A stretch of DNA of 64,000 nt from an uncultured Ferrovibrio sp. GTDB lineage: Bacteria > Pseudomonadota > Alphaproteobacteria > Ferrovibrionales > Ferrovibrionaceae. Shown here in pieces: positions 25,088 through 35,272 of this stretch; the first letter of the stretch is position 1, and each line of letters starts with the position of its first letter. A program made the translations under genes and the position numbers. The notes below the pieces were generated by a model. It had not been told where the DNA came from, did not search any database, and saw only the letters and a program-made list of their open reading frames with translations. The stretch lies in NCBI RefSeq assembly GCF_937960835.1, contig NZ_CALGPC010000006.1, positions 1 to 64,000 on the forward strand, in the 5' to 3' direction.

Positions 25088-27037
25088 GTGCGGCCACTAT
25101 CGTATCTTCGATCGTATCTTCGCCGAAACCGGCGCGTCATGCTGGTGGCGCTGCATGACCTGGTCATGGCGGCCGCTTCCTTCCATCTGGCGCTGCAGTT
25201 CCGTTATTGGCTTGCCGACCTGCCTTGGAGTGCCGGCGAAAGCTGGGCCGGCATGCTCATCTTCTCAGCCGTAGCCGCCATCGTATTCCAGTATTGCGGC
25301 CTCTACCGTGGCATCTGGTATTTCGCCTCGCTGCGCGATCTGCTGAACATCGCGCGTGCCAGCGCATTGTCGCTGCTGATCTTCCTGCCGCTCCTGTTCT
25401 TCGTCACCCGGCTTGAAGCCTATCCGCGCAGCGCCCTGGTGCTGCAATTCTTCATTCTCGTCTGTTTGCTGGCCGGTCCGCGACTGCTGTACCGGAGCTG
25501 GAAGGACGGCAGCCTGATCGAGGTGCTGAGCCGCGCCGAGGACAAGCGCGTGCCGGTCCTGCTGGTAGGATCGGGTCTTGCCGCCGATGCCTTCATTCGC
25601 GAAACCGAGCGCAACCGGCTGACCGAGTATCGCGTCGTCGGCATTCTCGACAACAGCGAGAGCCGCCAGGGCCGCGACATGCGCGGCGTGCGCATCGTCG
25701 GCAACATCGAAGATCTGCCTGAGATCGTGCGCAATGCCCGCGATATCGACAAGCCGCGCCGCATCATCGTGGCGGACGAGCGCATCGGCGGCGCCGCGAT
25801 CCGTGCGCTGCTGGAAAAGGCGGCGCCGCTGGGACTGAGCGTGGCGCGCCTGCCGCGCTTGACCGAATTCCGCAAGGAAGGCGTGGGCGCGCAGCAGCCC
25901 AGGCCGATCGATGTTGAGGATCTGCTCGGCCGGCCGCAGCGTGTGCTCGACCGCGCGCCGGTGGCCCAACTGATCGCAAACCGCCGTGTGCTGGTCACCG
26001 GCGCCGGCGGCACGATCGGCTCGGAACTGGTGCGGCAGATTGCCGACCTCAAGCCCGCCCTGATCGTGCTGTTCGAGCAGAGCGAGCACGCGCTGTATCA
26101 GATCGACCTGGAAATGGCCGAGCGGTTTCCGGCGGTGCCGCGTGCTGCCGTGATGGGCGATGTGCGCGTGCCGGATCGCATCGAGCAGGTCTTCCGGCAA
26201 TACCGGCCCGAGATCGTCCTGCATGCCGCGGCCTACAAGCATGTGCCGCTGGTCGAGGCCAATGTCGAGGAAGCGGTGCTGACCAATGCCATCGGCACCC
26301 GGCTGGTGGCGGAAGCCTGTCAGCGCCATGGCGTTGCGACCATGGTGCTGATTTCCACGGACAAGGCCGTCAACCCGACCAATGTGATGGGCGCGACCAA
26401 GCGCGTGGCGGAGATGATCTGCCAAAGCTTCGATCTGACCCAGGGCGCGACGCGGTTCGTGACCGTGCGGTTCGGCAACGTGCTTGGCTCGTCAGGCTCG
26501 GTGGTGCCGCTGTTCCAGCGTCAGCTCGCCGCCGGCGGTCCGCTTACGGTCACTCACCCGGAAGTGACGCGCTTCTTCATGACCACACGCGAAGCGGTCG
26601 AGCTGATCCTGCAGGCCGCAGCATTACCAGCTGGCGAGCTTCATACAGAGGGCAAGATCTTCGTGCTCGACATGGGCGAGCCGATGCGCATCCAGGATCT
26701 GGCGCGGCAGATGATCCGCCTTGCCGGCCTGCGGCCCGATGTCGATATCCAGATCGCCTTCACCGGTTTGCGGCCGGGCGAGAAGCTGTATGAGGAAGTG
26801 CTGCATCGCGACGAGGCCCTGGTGCCGACCCAGCAGGATGGCGTGCTGCTGGCCGCGCCGCGGGTGATCAATCTGGCCGAATTGCAGCCGGCGCTGGAAA
26901 CCCTGATGCGCGCCGCCAAAGCGCGCGAAACTGCCCTGGTTCTGGCCCAGCTCAGGCAGCTCGTGCCGGAATTCCAGCACGCGCCGCTTGGACAGGATAA
27001 GAGCGCGGTGAAGTCTGCCGTGGATGCGGCAGACTGA
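25088..27037 (+). CDS. NDP-sugar 4,6-dehydratase (WbpM/CapD/PglF family)
   Basis: The 649-aa protein has four N-terminal membrane helices (about 15-120), a CoA-binding-like Rossmann fold (about 150-270) and a C-terminal SDR domain. The SDR domain has GAGGTIGSELVRQI and HAAAYKHVPLVEAN. Its active site reads STDKAVNPTNVMGATKR, in which Met replaces the usual catalytic Tyr. That replacement is characteristic of WbpM/PglF. It would make UDP-4-keto-6-deoxy-GlcNAc, the entry to bacillosamine, QuiNAc or FucNAc sugars. GTG is the likely start. It is the third gene of the polysaccharide run. Confidence 0.92.
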   Translation: MRPLSYLRSYLRRNRRVMLVALHDLVMAAASFHLALQFRYWLADLPWSAGESWAGMLIFSAVAAIVFQYCGLYRGIWYFASLRDLLNIARASALSLLIFLPLLFFVTRLEAYPRSALVLQFFILVCLLAGPRLLYRSWKDGSLIEVLSRAEDKRVPVLLVGSGLAADAFIRETERNRLTEYRVVGILDNSESRQGRDMRGVRIVGNIEDLPEIVRNARDIDKPRRIIVADERIGGAAIRALLEKAAPLGLSVARLPRLTEFRKEGVGAQQPRPIDVEDLLGRPQRVLDRAPVAQLIANRRVLVTGAGGTIGSELVRQIADLKPALIVLFEQSEHALYQIDLEMAERFPAVPRAAVMGDVRVPDRIEQVFRQYRPEIVLHAAAYKHVPLVEANVEEAVLTNAIGTRLVAEACQRHGVATMVLISTDKAVNPTNVMGATKRVAEMICQSFDLTQGATRFVTVRFGNVLGSSGSVVPLFQRQLAAGGPLTVTHPEVTRFFMTTREAVELILQAAALPAGELHTEGKIFVLDMGEPMRIQDLARQMIRLAGLRPDVDIQIAFTGLRPGEKLYEEVLHRDEALVPTQQDGVLLAAPRVINLAELQPALETLMRAAKARETALVLAQLRQLVPEFQHAPLGQDKSAVKSAVDAAD

Positions 27038-27052
27038 CGCGTCCTGCGCGCG

Positions 27053-28030
27053 TCAGCCGCGCGCGATCAATTCCGCCTGTTTGACGATGCCTTCGGCCTG
27101 GCGGATGGAAGCGATGTCGATCAGCTTGCCGTCCAGCGCCACCGCGCCTTTGCCTTCGGCCTGCGCCTGTTGCATCGCTTCCAGGATGCGGCGCGCCTTC
27201 TTCACTTCCTCTTCCGGCGGCGTGAAGACTTCGTTGGCGAGCGGGATCTGCGAGGGATGGATCGCCCATTTGCCTTCGCAGCCCAGGATCGCGGCGCGAT
27301 TGGCCTGCGCTTTGTAGCCATCGGCATCGGAGAAGTCGCCAAACGGGCCGTCGATCGGACGCAGACCGTTGGCGCGTGCCGCGACCACCATGCGGGCGAT
27401 GGCATAATGCCACATATCGCCCCAGAAGAATTCGCGCGGCTTGTCGCCGTCCTTGTCGGTCAGCACGCCATAAAGCGGATTGGGGCCGCCGATCGAGGTG
27501 GTGCGGGCGCGGGTCGAGGCCGCGTAATCGGCGACACCGAAATGCAGGCTTTCCAGGCGGGGCGAGGCGGCTGCGATCTCATGGATGTTCTGCATGCCGA
27601 GCGCGGTTTCGATGATCGCCTCGATGCCGATGCGGCGCTTGAAGCCCTTGGCGGTTTCGATCTGCGTCAGCAGCATGTCGACGGCGTAAATGTCGGCTGC
27701 CGTGCCGACCTTCGGTACCATGATCAGATGCAGCTTGTCGCCCGCGGCTTCCACCACCTCGACGACATCGCGATACATGTAATGCGTATCGAGGCCGTTG
27801 ATGCGCACAGACAGGGTCTTATTGCCCCAGTCGATATCGTGCAGCGCCTGAATGATGTTCTTGCGCGCCTGCGGCTTGTCATCGGGCGCAACGGCATCTT
27901 CAAGGTCGAGGAAAATGACGTCGGCTGCGGATTTGGCGGCTTTCTCGAACAGCTTGGTGTTGCTGCCGGGCACTGCCAGTTCGCAGCGGTTCAGCCGGGC
28001 CGGGGCGGGGGTGATCGTCTTGAAGCTCAT
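27053..28030 (-). CDS. mcl1: L-malyl-CoA/beta-methylmalyl-CoA lyase
   Basis: The 325-aa HpcH/HpaI-aldolase/CitE-like lyase follows Mcl1 throughout: NRCELAVPGS, IFLDLEDAVAPDDKPQARKNI (metal-binding Glu/Asp and CoA site), LSVRINGLDTHYMYRDVVEV, IEAIIETALGMQNIHEI, and GKWAIHPSQIPLANEVFTP. In alphaproteobacteria this enzyme reversibly cleaves malyl-CoA to acetyl-CoA and glyoxylate, and methylmalyl-CoA to propionyl-CoA and glyoxylate, in the ethylmalonyl-CoA pathway. It stands alone, convergent with the dehydratase gene. Malate synthase is also in the window, 31 kb away. Confidence 0.9.
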   Translation of the reverse strand: MSFKTITPAPARLNRCELAVPGSNTKLFEKAAKSAADVIFLDLEDAVAPDDKPQARKNIIQALHDIDWGNKTLSVRINGLDTHYMYRDVVEVVEAAGDKLHLIMVPKVGTAADIYAVDMLLTQIETAKGFKRRIGIEAIIETALGMQNIHEIAAASPRLESLHFGVADYAASTRARTTSIGGPNPLYGVLTDKDGDKPREFFWGDMWHYAIARMVVAARANGLRPIDGPFGDFSDADGYKAQANRAAILGCEGKWAIHPSQIPLANEVFTPPEEEVKKARRILEAMQQAQAEGKGAVALDGKLIDIASIRQAEGIVKQAELIARG

Positions 28031-28113
28031 GGCGCTCTACTCTCCCTTGGGGTCTGTTGCATCTGCTAACTGTGCCGGCGTTGCTTGGCAAGCCTGACGT
28101 TGGGATAACAGAA

Positions 28114-29028
28114 TTACCTTTTCGCCAGCGGATGATGCTCGCGCACCAGTGCCTGTTTGCGGGCTTCCAGCACATGCGTGTAGATCTGCGTGGTGCTGAT
28201 ATCGGCATGGCCGAGCATCTTCTGCACGGCGCGCAGATCGGCGCCGCGCGCCAGCAGATGGCTGGCGAAGGCATGCCGCAGCACATGGGGCGAAACCTTG
28301 CTGGGCGATAGGCCGGCGGCAACGGCGAGATCTTTCAGCAACTGCCCGAACCGCTGGCGCGTCAGATGGCCGCTGTCGCCCCGCGAGGGAAACAGCCAGG
28401 GGGAGACCTGCTTCGGCGCCAGGAATTCCGAGCGCCAGCCGGCATAGGCTTCCACCGCCTTGCGGGCCGGCTCGCTCAGCGGCACAAGACGCTCCTTGCC
28501 GCCTTTGCCGCGGATTACCAGGAAGCGCGCATCGTCGCCGAAAGGCGGCCAGCGCAGGCCGACCAGTTCGCTGACGCGCAAGCCGGTGGCGTAGAGCAGT
28601 TCCAGCAGGCAGTTCAGCCGCGCCGATTCCGCCGGATCGTCGCGCAGCTTGCGGCTGGCTTCCAGCAGGCGGTCGACTTCTTCCTCGCTGAGGATTTTCG
28701 GCAAGGGGCGCGCGCGCTTCGGCGCATCCAGCAGGGCGGCTGGATCGTCACTGCGAATGCCTTCCTGCGCCAGAAACCGAAAGAACTGGCGCAGCGCCGA
28801 CAATCTGCGCGCAGCAGTCGCCGGCTTCATGCCCTGATCAGCCAGGCCCTGCACATAAAGACGCAGCGAATCGATGCCGACCGTTTGCGGTGTTTCGTTG
28901 CGCGCCGCGAGAAAGCCGGCGAAGTCGGCCAGATCGGTCTGGTAGGCCAGCAGGGAATTCTGCGCCAGCCCCCGCTCGGCGCTCAGCATCTCAAGAAAGT
29001 TTTCGATATGGCGATCGGTGCGGGCCAT
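28114..29028 (-). CDS. xerD: Tyrosine site-specific recombinase
   Basis: The 304-aa recombinase has an N-terminal core-binding SAM-like domain (about 1-90). Catalytic residues are Arg in ATGLRVSELVGL, Lys in RGKGGKERLVPL, His-x-x-Arg in SPHVLRHAFASHLL, His in LGHADISTTQIY and the nucleophile Tyr in IYTHV. With XerC it resolves chromosome dimers at dif. Length and the neighbouring divergent aroK fit the housekeeping XerD rather than a phage integrase. It lies 23 bp downstream of the periplasmic repeat protein gene and is probably cotranscribed. Confidence 0.93.
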   Translation of the reverse strand: MARTDRHIENFLEMLSAERGLAQNSLLAYQTDLADFAGFLAARNETPQTVGIDSLRLYVQGLADQGMKPATAARRLSALRQFFRFLAQEGIRSDDPAALLDAPKRARPLPKILSEEEVDRLLEASRKLRDDPAESARLNCLLELLYATGLRVSELVGLRWPPFGDDARFLVIRGKGGKERLVPLSEPARKAVEAYAGWRSEFLAPKQVSPWLFPSRGDSGHLTRQRFGQLLKDLAVAAGLSPSKVSPHVLRHAFASHLLARGADLRAVQKMLGHADISTTQIYTHVLEARKQALVREHHPLAKR

Positions 29029-29051
29029 CGTTCGGCTGCGCAGCTGGCGCG

Positions 29052-30986
29052 TCAGAGGCCGCGCCGCAACGCCACATCAAGCGCGATCCGCCGGGCATCC
29101 ACTTCCAGCTCAACCTTGCGAAGCGCCTCCAGTGCCGTGGTCAGCGTCAGCCCGTCGGCTTCCTCGGCGCCATTCGGGCCGAGCAGCGCCAAGGCCAGCG
29201 CCGCGGTCTCCGCCCTGGCCTTGATCTCGGAGGCCCGCAACAGGCTGCGCCAGACGGCAATGGACGGTGCGGGCCGGGCATTGTTCTCGACCGGCACCAG
29301 CAGGATGTCCCAGCGCTCGGGCGGCACCGGGAAGCCGACGCCTTCTGCCAGGGTCAGCAGCAGTGTGATGCGCATATTGCGCTCCGGCGCCTTCAGAGAG
29401 TCGAGCGTCGCCAGCCAGGCCTCATAGCGGCTGTCGCGCCATTCGGCTTCAGCGCCAGCCAGCAGAAGCAGAGGCCAGGCCTGGGCGACGGTTTCGCCGG
29501 CCTTGCCGGTCTCCGGCGGGATTGTCAGCGCCGTGTTGTACCACAGCCGGGCGATGCCGGTATCGCGGGCGGCCAGCGCCAGCCGGATCATTGCCGGAGC
29601 GGCGGCTATCGTGCTGTCATCGGGCGTGACGTCGGCCAGGAAGGGCTGCAGGATCGCCGCGGTCGGGAACAGCAATTCGCGCGCCTGCGCCAGTTCGAAA
29701 GCCTGGCGCAGAAACTCGGCCCGCGTCTTGGCATCGGTGGCGGCCTTGACCGACTGATAAAGATAGGCGGCCGCGCGGGCGGATTTATCCTTGCCGCCGG
29801 CCAGCGCCGCGCGCTGATTGTCGGCAATCTCGACCGCCGCATAGGCTTCGGCCAGCGCAGCCGGCGGCAAAGCGCCATAACGGGCGGCGCGTTCTATTGC
29901 CGCCAGGCGCAGCTCGGCATCCGCCTTTTCATAGCGGGCCAGCGCCGGCAGCAAAGCCGGCGTCGCAACATCCAGCGTGTCCTTGGGCAGCGGCCGTCCG
30001 GCCGCGCGCAGCATGGCGAAATGCACAGCGCTGGCGCCGCCGAGCGTTTCAACCTTGGCGCGGGCATCGCCGCGCAGCGCGGCAGCCAGCGCGTTAAATG
30101 GCGGATCGTCGCCGCCGTTGTCGCGCCACAGGCTGAGGGCCAGATCGCCGCCGGCGATGTCCTTGGCGTGATAGCGGCACAGGACGACGATCTTCTGCCA
30201 ATAGGCAGCGCCATCCTCACGCAGCCCCTGATTCGCCATCTCGCAGGCGCGGTCCAGATCGTTGCGCAGCAGGGCCGCCTCGACGGGAAGCTGCAGGAAG
30301 ATCGGATCCTTCAGGCTGGCGGGCCTGGGCGTTGCCAGTTGCTCGGCCTCGCCCACCAGTCCCAGCTTGTAAAGCTGAGAGATGCGGGTGCCGAGCAGGC
30401 TGGGCGTGCCGGGCTCGCCCTTGGGCACTTCGGCAAAGGTAAGCAGCAGCCGGCGTTGCAGATCGCGCAGCGCCGGTGTGGCGACCGGGGCAGGCAGCAC
30501 GCCAAGCACCTGGATCGCCTGACGCAGAGCGGTGCCGTCCCACATATGGGCGCCGAGGCCGCCATTGGTATCGTCGAGCAGGCCCGTCGAAGACGGATCG
30601 GGGGCGCCTAGCGGCTGAATGACGAAGCCGTCGGTTTCCTGCTGGACAGTCTGCAGGCGATTCTGCTGATCGGCCTGCGCATTGCCGGGCAGGCCTGCGG
30701 GCGTGTCGAGCGGCGGCGTATTCGACTGTGCCGGGAGGGCGGGAGCCTGGAATTGCCCGGGGGCCTGCGACTGTGCGGGGGCCTGCGACTGTGCGGGGGC
30801 CTGCGATTGTGCGGGGGGCTGCGACTGTGCGGGGGCCTGCGCCGGGGCCGGGGCTTCGTCCGGATTGCCGCCCGGCGGGATCAGCCGGATCGGCTGGGCC
30901 TGCACCGCCGCGCTGGCAGCGACCAGATGGGCGGCCAGGCCGGCCGCCAGGGCGAGCCGCCCCGCCTGCAACACCGCCCGGGTCAT
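29052..30986 (-). CDS. Secreted alpha-helical protein with Pro-Ala-Gln-Ser repeats
   Basis: About 644 aa. The signal peptide runs to about residue 30 ([15 protein letters not shown]), followed by a low-complexity linker with PAQSQA-type repeats and a long helical region rich in Ala/Leu pairs that looks TPR- or HEAT-like. No catalytic motif is visible and I do not recognise the family. The start at 30986 is chosen because the signal peptide begins there; the frame runs open far upstream. It is preceded by a 46-codon membrane ORF and followed by xerD, so a periplasmic or envelope role in an operon is likely. Confidence 0.75.
   Translation of the reverse strand: MTRAVLQAGRLALAAGLAAHLVAASAAVQAQPIRLIPPGGNPDEAPAPAQAPAQSQPPAQSQAPAQSQAPAQSQAPGQFQAPALPAQSNTPPLDTPAGLPGNAQADQQNRLQTVQQETDGFVIQPLGAPDPSSTGLLDDTNGGLGAHMWDGTALRQAIQVLGVLPAPVATPALRDLQRRLLLTFAEVPKGEPGTPSLLGTRISQLYKLGLVGEAEQLATPRPASLKDPIFLQLPVEAALLRNDLDRACEMANQGLREDGAAYWQKIVVLCRYHAKDIAGGDLALSLWRDNGGDDPPFNALAAALRGDARAKVETLGGASAVHFAMLRAAGRPLPKDTLDVATPALLPALARYEKADAELRLAAIERAARYGALPPAALAEAYAAVEIADNQRAALAGGKDKSARAAAYLYQSVKAATDAKTRAEFLRQAFELAQARELLFPTAAILQPFLADVTPDDSTIAAAPAMIRLALAARDTGIARLWYNTALTIPPETGKAGETVAQAWPLLLLAGAEAEWRDSRYEAWLATLDSLKAPERNMRITLLLTLAEGVGFPVPPERWDILLVPVENNARPAPSIAVWRSLLRASEIKARAETAALALALLGPNGAEEADGLTLTTALEALRKVELEVDARRIALDVALRRGL
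30758..30840 (-). repeat. 18-bp coding tandem repeat (PAQSQA)
   Basis: About 4.5 copies of an 18-bp unit (plus strand GGGGGCCTGCGACTGTGC) encode the hexapeptide PAQSQA in the linker of the secreted protein. Copies are nearly identical, so the copy number is likely to vary between strains. The 18-bp length keeps the frame. Confidence 0.93.
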
Positions 30987-30988
30987 CG

Positions 30989-31129
30989 CTATTTCCCCAG
31001 CTGGTCGGCGGGAATGACCTTCTCCACCTTGGCGCGCGGCGCGGGAATGTCCCAAGTGGCAAGGAAGATCGCTCCGCCGCCCAGCAGCAAAACGAGAAAC
31101 AGCAACAAAATGGTCGACATACGGGCCAT
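30989..31129 (-). CDS. 46-aa single-span membrane protein
   Basis: The peptide starts [20 protein letters not shown] and ends with a polar tail containing [16 protein letters not shown]. It is one hydrophobic helix with a short soluble C-terminal tail. The stop lies 2 bp before the ATG of the secreted helical protein, so the two are coupled. GGAG lies 10 nt upstream of the first ATG; the second ATG (31120) would give 43 aa. The family is not recognised. It might anchor or assist the secreted neighbour. Confidence 0.72.
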   Translation of the reverse strand: MARMSTILLLFLVLLLGGGAIFLATWDIPAPRAKVEKVIPADQLGK

Positions 31130-31268
31130 GCGGCTTGGGCTCCGGACTAGGGATTTCCCGGCGGCGGACGGGCCAGAACCCGGCCCGCGCGCTGGAAATG
31201 TGACGCGATTGCTTTATTGTATCGACGCGGCGGGACCCAGGCAATGCGGCCCGCCACACGGAGACGAC

Positions 31269-31955
31269 GTGAACATCTTCAATACAGCGTCTGCCGTCGC
31301 CGCTTCATCCGACGATTCGTCCAGTCCCGAATCCCAGTCCGATGCCGCGCCGGCCGACCGGGGCGACACGAAAACGAATGACGGCACCGGCCTGCGCAGC
31401 TTGGTGCTGGTCGGACTGATGGGGGCCGGCAAAAGCTCGGTCGGGCGGCGGCTTGCTGCGGCGATCGGCTTCGATTTCGTCGATGCCGATATCGAGATCG
31501 AGAAGGCCGCCGGCGCCACGATCCCGGAAATCTTCGCCACCCATGGCGAAGCCGCCTTCCGCGATGGCGAGCGCAAGGTGATCGCCCGCCTGCTGGAACA
31601 GCCGCGCATCGTGCTGGCGACCGGGGGCGGGGCCTACATGAATGCCGAAACCCGCCAGCGTATCCGGGAGAAAGGCGTCTCGATCTGGCTCAAGGCCGAT
31701 CTGGACGTGCTGGTGAAGCGCTGCGCGCGGCGCAACCATCGCCCGCTGCTGCAAAACGGCGATGTCCGCGGCACGCTGGAGCGTCTGATGCACGAGCGTT
31801 ATCCCGTCTATGCCGAGGCGGATTACACCGTCATCTCCAGCGACGGGCCGCATGAGAATGTCGTCGCTCAGATCCTGGCGGTGCTGCCGGCTGCCTATCG
31901 TGACGGGGCCGCCCAGAATTTTGCCGCCTCATCGAAAGTGAAGTCATCGCCATGA
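31269..31955 (+). CDS. aroK: Shikimate kinase
   Basis: The 228-aa enzyme phosphorylates shikimate at O3. Walker A is [23 protein letters not shown], the shikimate-binding segment [13 protein letters not shown] and ATGGGAYMN follow, with the lid Arg in RNHRPLL. The first ~45 residues are a polar Ser/Asp-rich extension not found in most AroK proteins. GTG 31269 with GGAG 5 nt upstream is chosen. It overlaps aroB by ATGA. Confidence 0.92.
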   Translation: MNIFNTASAVAASSDDSSSPESQSDAAPADRGDTKTNDGTGLRSLVLVGLMGAGKSSVGRRLAAAIGFDFVDADIEIEKAAGATIPEIFATHGEAAFRDGERKVIARLLEQPRIVLATGGGAYMNAETRQRIREKGVSIWLKADLDVLVKRCARRNHRPLLQNGDVRGTLERLMHERYPVYAEADYTVISSDGPHENVVAQILAVLPAAYRDGAAQNFAASSKVKSSP

Positions 31956-33073
31956 TCCGCAAGGTCCGTGTTGCTCTGGACGATCGCGCCTATGACATCC
32001 TTGTCGGCGGCGGTTTGCTGGCGCGTGCCGGCGAATTCATCGAGCCTTTGCTGCGGCGGCCCTTCGCCGTCATCGTCACCGACGAGAATGTCGCCGACCG
32101 TCACCTCGGCACGCTGAAGCGCGCGCTGGCGCAGAAGAATATCGGCTGCGAGGCGGTGATCCTGCCGGCGGGCGAAAGCCAGAAATCCTATGCCGGATTC
32201 GAGCAGCTGTGCGAGGCGCTGCTGGCTCTGAAAGTCGAACGCCGCGATCATCTCATCGCGCTGGGCGGCGGCGTGATCGGCGATCTGGTCGGCTTTGCCG
32301 CCTCGGTGCTGCGCCGGGGCATGGATTTCATTCAGGTGCCGACCTCGCTGCTGGCCCAGGTGGACAGTTCAGTCGGCGGCAAGACGGCGATCAACAGCCG
32401 CCAGGGCAAGAACCTGATCGGCGCCTTCCATCAGCCGCGGCTGGTGCTGGCCGATGTCGATCTGCTCGACACTTTGCCGCCGCGCGAATTGCGCGCAGGC
32501 TATGCCGAGGTGGTGAAATACGGCCTGCTGGGCGATGCCGATTTCTACGCATGGCTGGAAGCCAACGGCGCCAGGCTGCTGGCCGGCGATGCGCAGTTGC
32601 GCGCCGAGGCGGTCGAGCGCTGCTGCGCGCATAAGGCCCGCATCGTTGCCGCCGACGAACGCGAAGAGGGCGAGCGCGCACTGCTCAATCTGGGGCATAC
32701 CTTCGGCCATGCGCTGGAAGCTGAGACCGGCTATTCGCAGCGCCTGCTGCATGGCGAGGGCGTTGCCGTCGGCATGGCGCTGGCCTTCCGCCTGTCGGCA
32801 TCTCTGGGCCTTTGCGATGCGAGCCTGGCGCCACGCATCGAGCGCCATCTGGAAGCTGTCGGCCTGCCGGCGCGGCTGCGCGACGTCGACGGCGCCGAGC
32901 GTTTCTCGCCCGCCGTCCTGCTCGATCACATGAAGCAGGACAAGAAGGTGCGCGACGGCAAGCTGGTCTTCATCCTGGCCGAAGCCATCGGCCGCGCCGT
33001 ACAGCGCAATGACGTCTCGCCGCGCGCGGTCGAAGAGCTTCTGTCCGAGCAACTGACCAAAACGGCCGCCTGA
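31952..33073 (+). CDS. aroB: 3-dehydroquinate synthase
   Basis: The 373-aa NAD- and metal-dependent enzyme converts DAHP to 3-dehydroquinate. Motifs are [38 protein letters not shown] and the metal ligands in [13 protein letters not shown] and [11 protein letters not shown]. Length is normal. Its start overlaps the aroK stop. The CNNM-type gene starts 8 bp later, so the three are one operon. Confidence 0.96.
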   Translation: MIRKVRVALDDRAYDILVGGGLLARAGEFIEPLLRRPFAVIVTDENVADRHLGTLKRALAQKNIGCEAVILPAGESQKSYAGFEQLCEALLALKVERRDHLIALGGGVIGDLVGFAASVLRRGMDFIQVPTSLLAQVDSSVGGKTAINSRQGKNLIGAFHQPRLVLADVDLLDTLPPRELRAGYAEVVKYGLLGDADFYAWLEANGARLLAGDAQLRAEAVERCCAHKARIVAADEREEGERALLNLGHTFGHALEAETGYSQRLLHGEGVAVGMALAFRLSASLGLCDASLAPRIERHLEAVGLPARLRDVDGAERFSPAVLLDHMKQDKKVRDGKLVFILAEAIGRAVQRNDVSPRAVEELLSEQLTKTAA

Positions 33074-33081
33074 CTGCCGCC

Positions 33082-34371
33082 ATGGCCGATACCATCATAA
33101 TCGTCACCGCAGTAGCCATCCTGCTGCTGCTTGCGCTGTCCGCCTTTTTCTCGATGTCGGAAACCGGCCTCACTGCCGCGTCGCCGCCGCGCATCCATCA
33201 TCTGGCGGGCGAGGGCAAGGCGCGCGCGCATACGGTGCTCAAGCTGCTGGAAATGCGCGATCTGCTGATCAGCTCGATCCTGCTCGGCAACAATGCGGTG
33301 AACATCCTGGCCTCGGCCTTGGCCACCAATCTGCTGATCGCCGTCTTCGGCGACGCGGGCGTGGTCTACGCCACTGTCGCGATGACCGTGCTGATCGTGA
33401 TCTTCGGCGAGGTGATGCCGAAGACCTATGCGATCAACAAGCCCGAACGCGTGGCTTTGGCGGTGGCGCCGGTCATTGTGCTGCTGATCAGGCTGCTGGC
33501 GCCGCTGGTGCGCGCGGTGCAGTGGATCGGCGTGCAGACCCTGAAGCTGTTCGGCGTCCATATCACGCGCGAACAGCCGCTGACGGCGAGCGAGGAAATC
33601 CGCTCCGCGCTGCAGCTTCATGCCGAAGAAGGCACCATGGTGAAGCACGAGCGCGACATGCTCGGCTCCATCCTCGACCTTGAGGAAGTGCCGGTCGGCG
33701 ATGTCATGGTGCATCGCCGCAACATGGTGATGCTGGATGCCGATCTGCCGCCAGAAGAGCTGGTAAGGCAGGTGCTGTCCAGCCCGCATACCCGCATCCC
33801 GGTGTGGAAGGGCGATCCCGAAAACGTCATCGGCGTGCTGCATGCCAAGGATCTGCTGCGCGCGCTCGCTGCCGTGCAGTTCGACATCCAGCAGATCGAC
33901 CTGCAGCGCCTGCTGGCGCTGCCGTGGTTCGTGCCGGAAACCACCACCTTACGCGGCCAGCTCAACGCCTTCCGCCAGCGCCGCGCGCATTTCGCCCTGG
34001 TGGTCGACGAGTACGGCTCGATCATGGGGCTGGTCACGCTTGAGGACATTCTGGAGGAGATCGTCGGCGATATCCGCGACGAGCACGATCCAGCGCGGCG
34101 GATCTACCGCCTTCAGCCTGACGGCTCGCTGATCGTCGACGGCACCGCCACGATCCGCGACCTCAACCGGCAGTTCGACTGGCATCTGCCCGATGATGAC
34201 GCCACTACCATCGCCGGCCTGGTGCTGCATGAGGCGCAGATGATCCCCGATCCCGGCCAGGTGTTCATTTTCCACGGCTTCCGTTTTGAGGTTCTGCGGC
34301 GCCTGCGCCATCAGATCACGCTGCTTAAGGTCACCCCGGTCAGCGAGCCGGATCAATCGGACAAAAACTGA
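33082..34371 (+). CDS. CNNM/DUF21-CBS membrane protein (HlyC/CorC family)
   Basis: The 429-aa protein has an N-terminal DUF21 membrane domain of about four helices (SAFFSMSETGLTAASPPRI, GNNAVNILASALATNLL, FGEVMPKTYAINKPERVAL). A tandem CBS pair (about 205-330) follows, with a C-terminal CorC_HlyC domain. The family handles Mg2+/Co2+ and is often mis-called hemolysin. It lies directly after aroB and was carried along in this operon position in related genomes. GTG-free start at 33082. Confidence 0.88.
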   Translation: MADTIIIVTAVAILLLLALSAFFSMSETGLTAASPPRIHHLAGEGKARAHTVLKLLEMRDLLISSILLGNNAVNILASALATNLLIAVFGDAGVVYATVAMTVLIVIFGEVMPKTYAINKPERVALAVAPVIVLLIRLLAPLVRAVQWIGVQTLKLFGVHITREQPLTASEEIRSALQLHAEEGTMVKHERDMLGSILDLEEVPVGDVMVHRRNMVMLDADLPPEELVRQVLSSPHTRIPVWKGDPENVIGVLHAKDLLRALAAVQFDIQQIDLQRLLALPWFVPETTTLRGQLNAFRQRRAHFALVVDEYGSIMGLVTLEDILEEIVGDIRDEHDPARRIYRLQPDGSLIVDGTATIRDLNRQFDWHLPDDDATTIAGLVLHEAQMIPDPGQVFIFHGFRFEVLRRLRHQITLLKVTPVSEPDQSDKN

Positions 34372-34381
34372 GTACTCCTTT

Positions 34382-35272
34382 ATGGCATTTGCGTTGGTTG
34401 CCGAAGTTTTTACGGTCATCGCGCCGCTTTTCGTGCTGGCCGGCTTCGGCTGGCTATGGGCCAAGCGCGGCCGTCCCTTCCAGGTCGATTCGGTCAGCCT
34501 GCTGGCGACCAATATCGGCACGCCCTGCCTGGTCATACATACCCTGCTGTCGACGGAGATCGACCGCACGATGCTCGGCACCATGCTGGGCGGCAGCATT
34601 GCCGCGATGGCCTGCTTCATGGCGTTCAGTGCGCTGGCGCTGAAGCTAATGCATCTGCCGGTGCGCAGCTTCGTCACCTCGCTGACCTTTCCCAATGCCG
34701 GCAATGCCGGCCTGTCGCTGTCGCTGTTCGCCTATGGGCAGCCGGGCCTGGCGCTCGGGATTTTGTTCTTCGCCATGTCCTCGCTGGGCAACTGGACGAT
34801 CGGCCAGGCCGTGCTGGCCGGCCGCGGACAGCTGCGCGAGGTGCTGCGCTCGCCGATGATCTACGCCACGCTCGCCGGCATCCTGGGCAATCTCGCCGGG
34901 GTGGAACTGCCGTTATGGGCGATGCGCAGCCTGCAGGTGGCGGGCAACATCGCCATTCCGCTGATGCTGCTGACCCTGGGCGTGTCGCTGGCGACCCTGA
35001 AGGTGCAGGACCTGCGCAACGGCCTGATACTGTCGGTCCTGCGGCTGGGGCTTGGTGTCGCTGTGGGCTTTGGCCTGAGCGCGCTGCTTGGCCTGGAAGG
35101 CGCGGCGCGCGGCGTCTTCCTCATCCAGTGCATGATGCCGCCGGCGGTGGTGAACTACGTCTTCGCCGTACGCTATGCCCGCGAGCCGGCGGCGGTGGCC
35201 AGCCTCGTCGTGCTGTCGACCCTGCTCAGCTTCGCGAGTCTTCCAATTCTGATGCTGTTCGTGCTGTCGTAA
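34382..35272 (+). CDS. Auxin efflux carrier (AEC) family transporter
   Basis: The 296-aa protein has ten hydrophobic helices. NIGTPCLVIHTLLSTEI and LTFPNAGNAGLSLSLFAYG are the family's helix-break motifs, and MMPPAVVNYVFAVRY lies near the C terminus. AEC proteins export organic anions such as malate or malonate. The start at 34382 lies 10 bp after the CNNM stop. The 3' end overlaps the convergent ribbon-helix-helix gene by 47 bp. Confidence 0.88.
   Translation: MAFALVAEVFTVIAPLFVLAGFGWLWAKRGRPFQVDSVSLLATNIGTPCLVIHTLLSTEIDRTMLGTMLGGSIAAMACFMAFSALALKLMHLPVRSFVTSLTFPNAGNAGLSLSLFAYGQPGLALGILFFAMSSLGNWTIGQAVLAGRGQLREVLRSPMIYATLAGILGNLAGVELPLWAMRSLQVAGNIAIPLMLLTLGVSLATLKVQDLRNGLILSVLRLGLGVAVGFGLSALLGLEGAARGVFLIQCMMPPAVVNYVFAVRYAREPAAVASLVVLSTLLSFASLPILMLFVLS

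Noticed and set aside
28114..29028. Phage integrase
   Set aside because: Length, sequence and neighbours fit housekeeping XerD; no att-like repeats or tRNA nearby.
33082..34371. Hemolysin
   Set aside because: The name is historical; DUF21, CBS and CorC domains indicate a CNNM-type ion-related protein.
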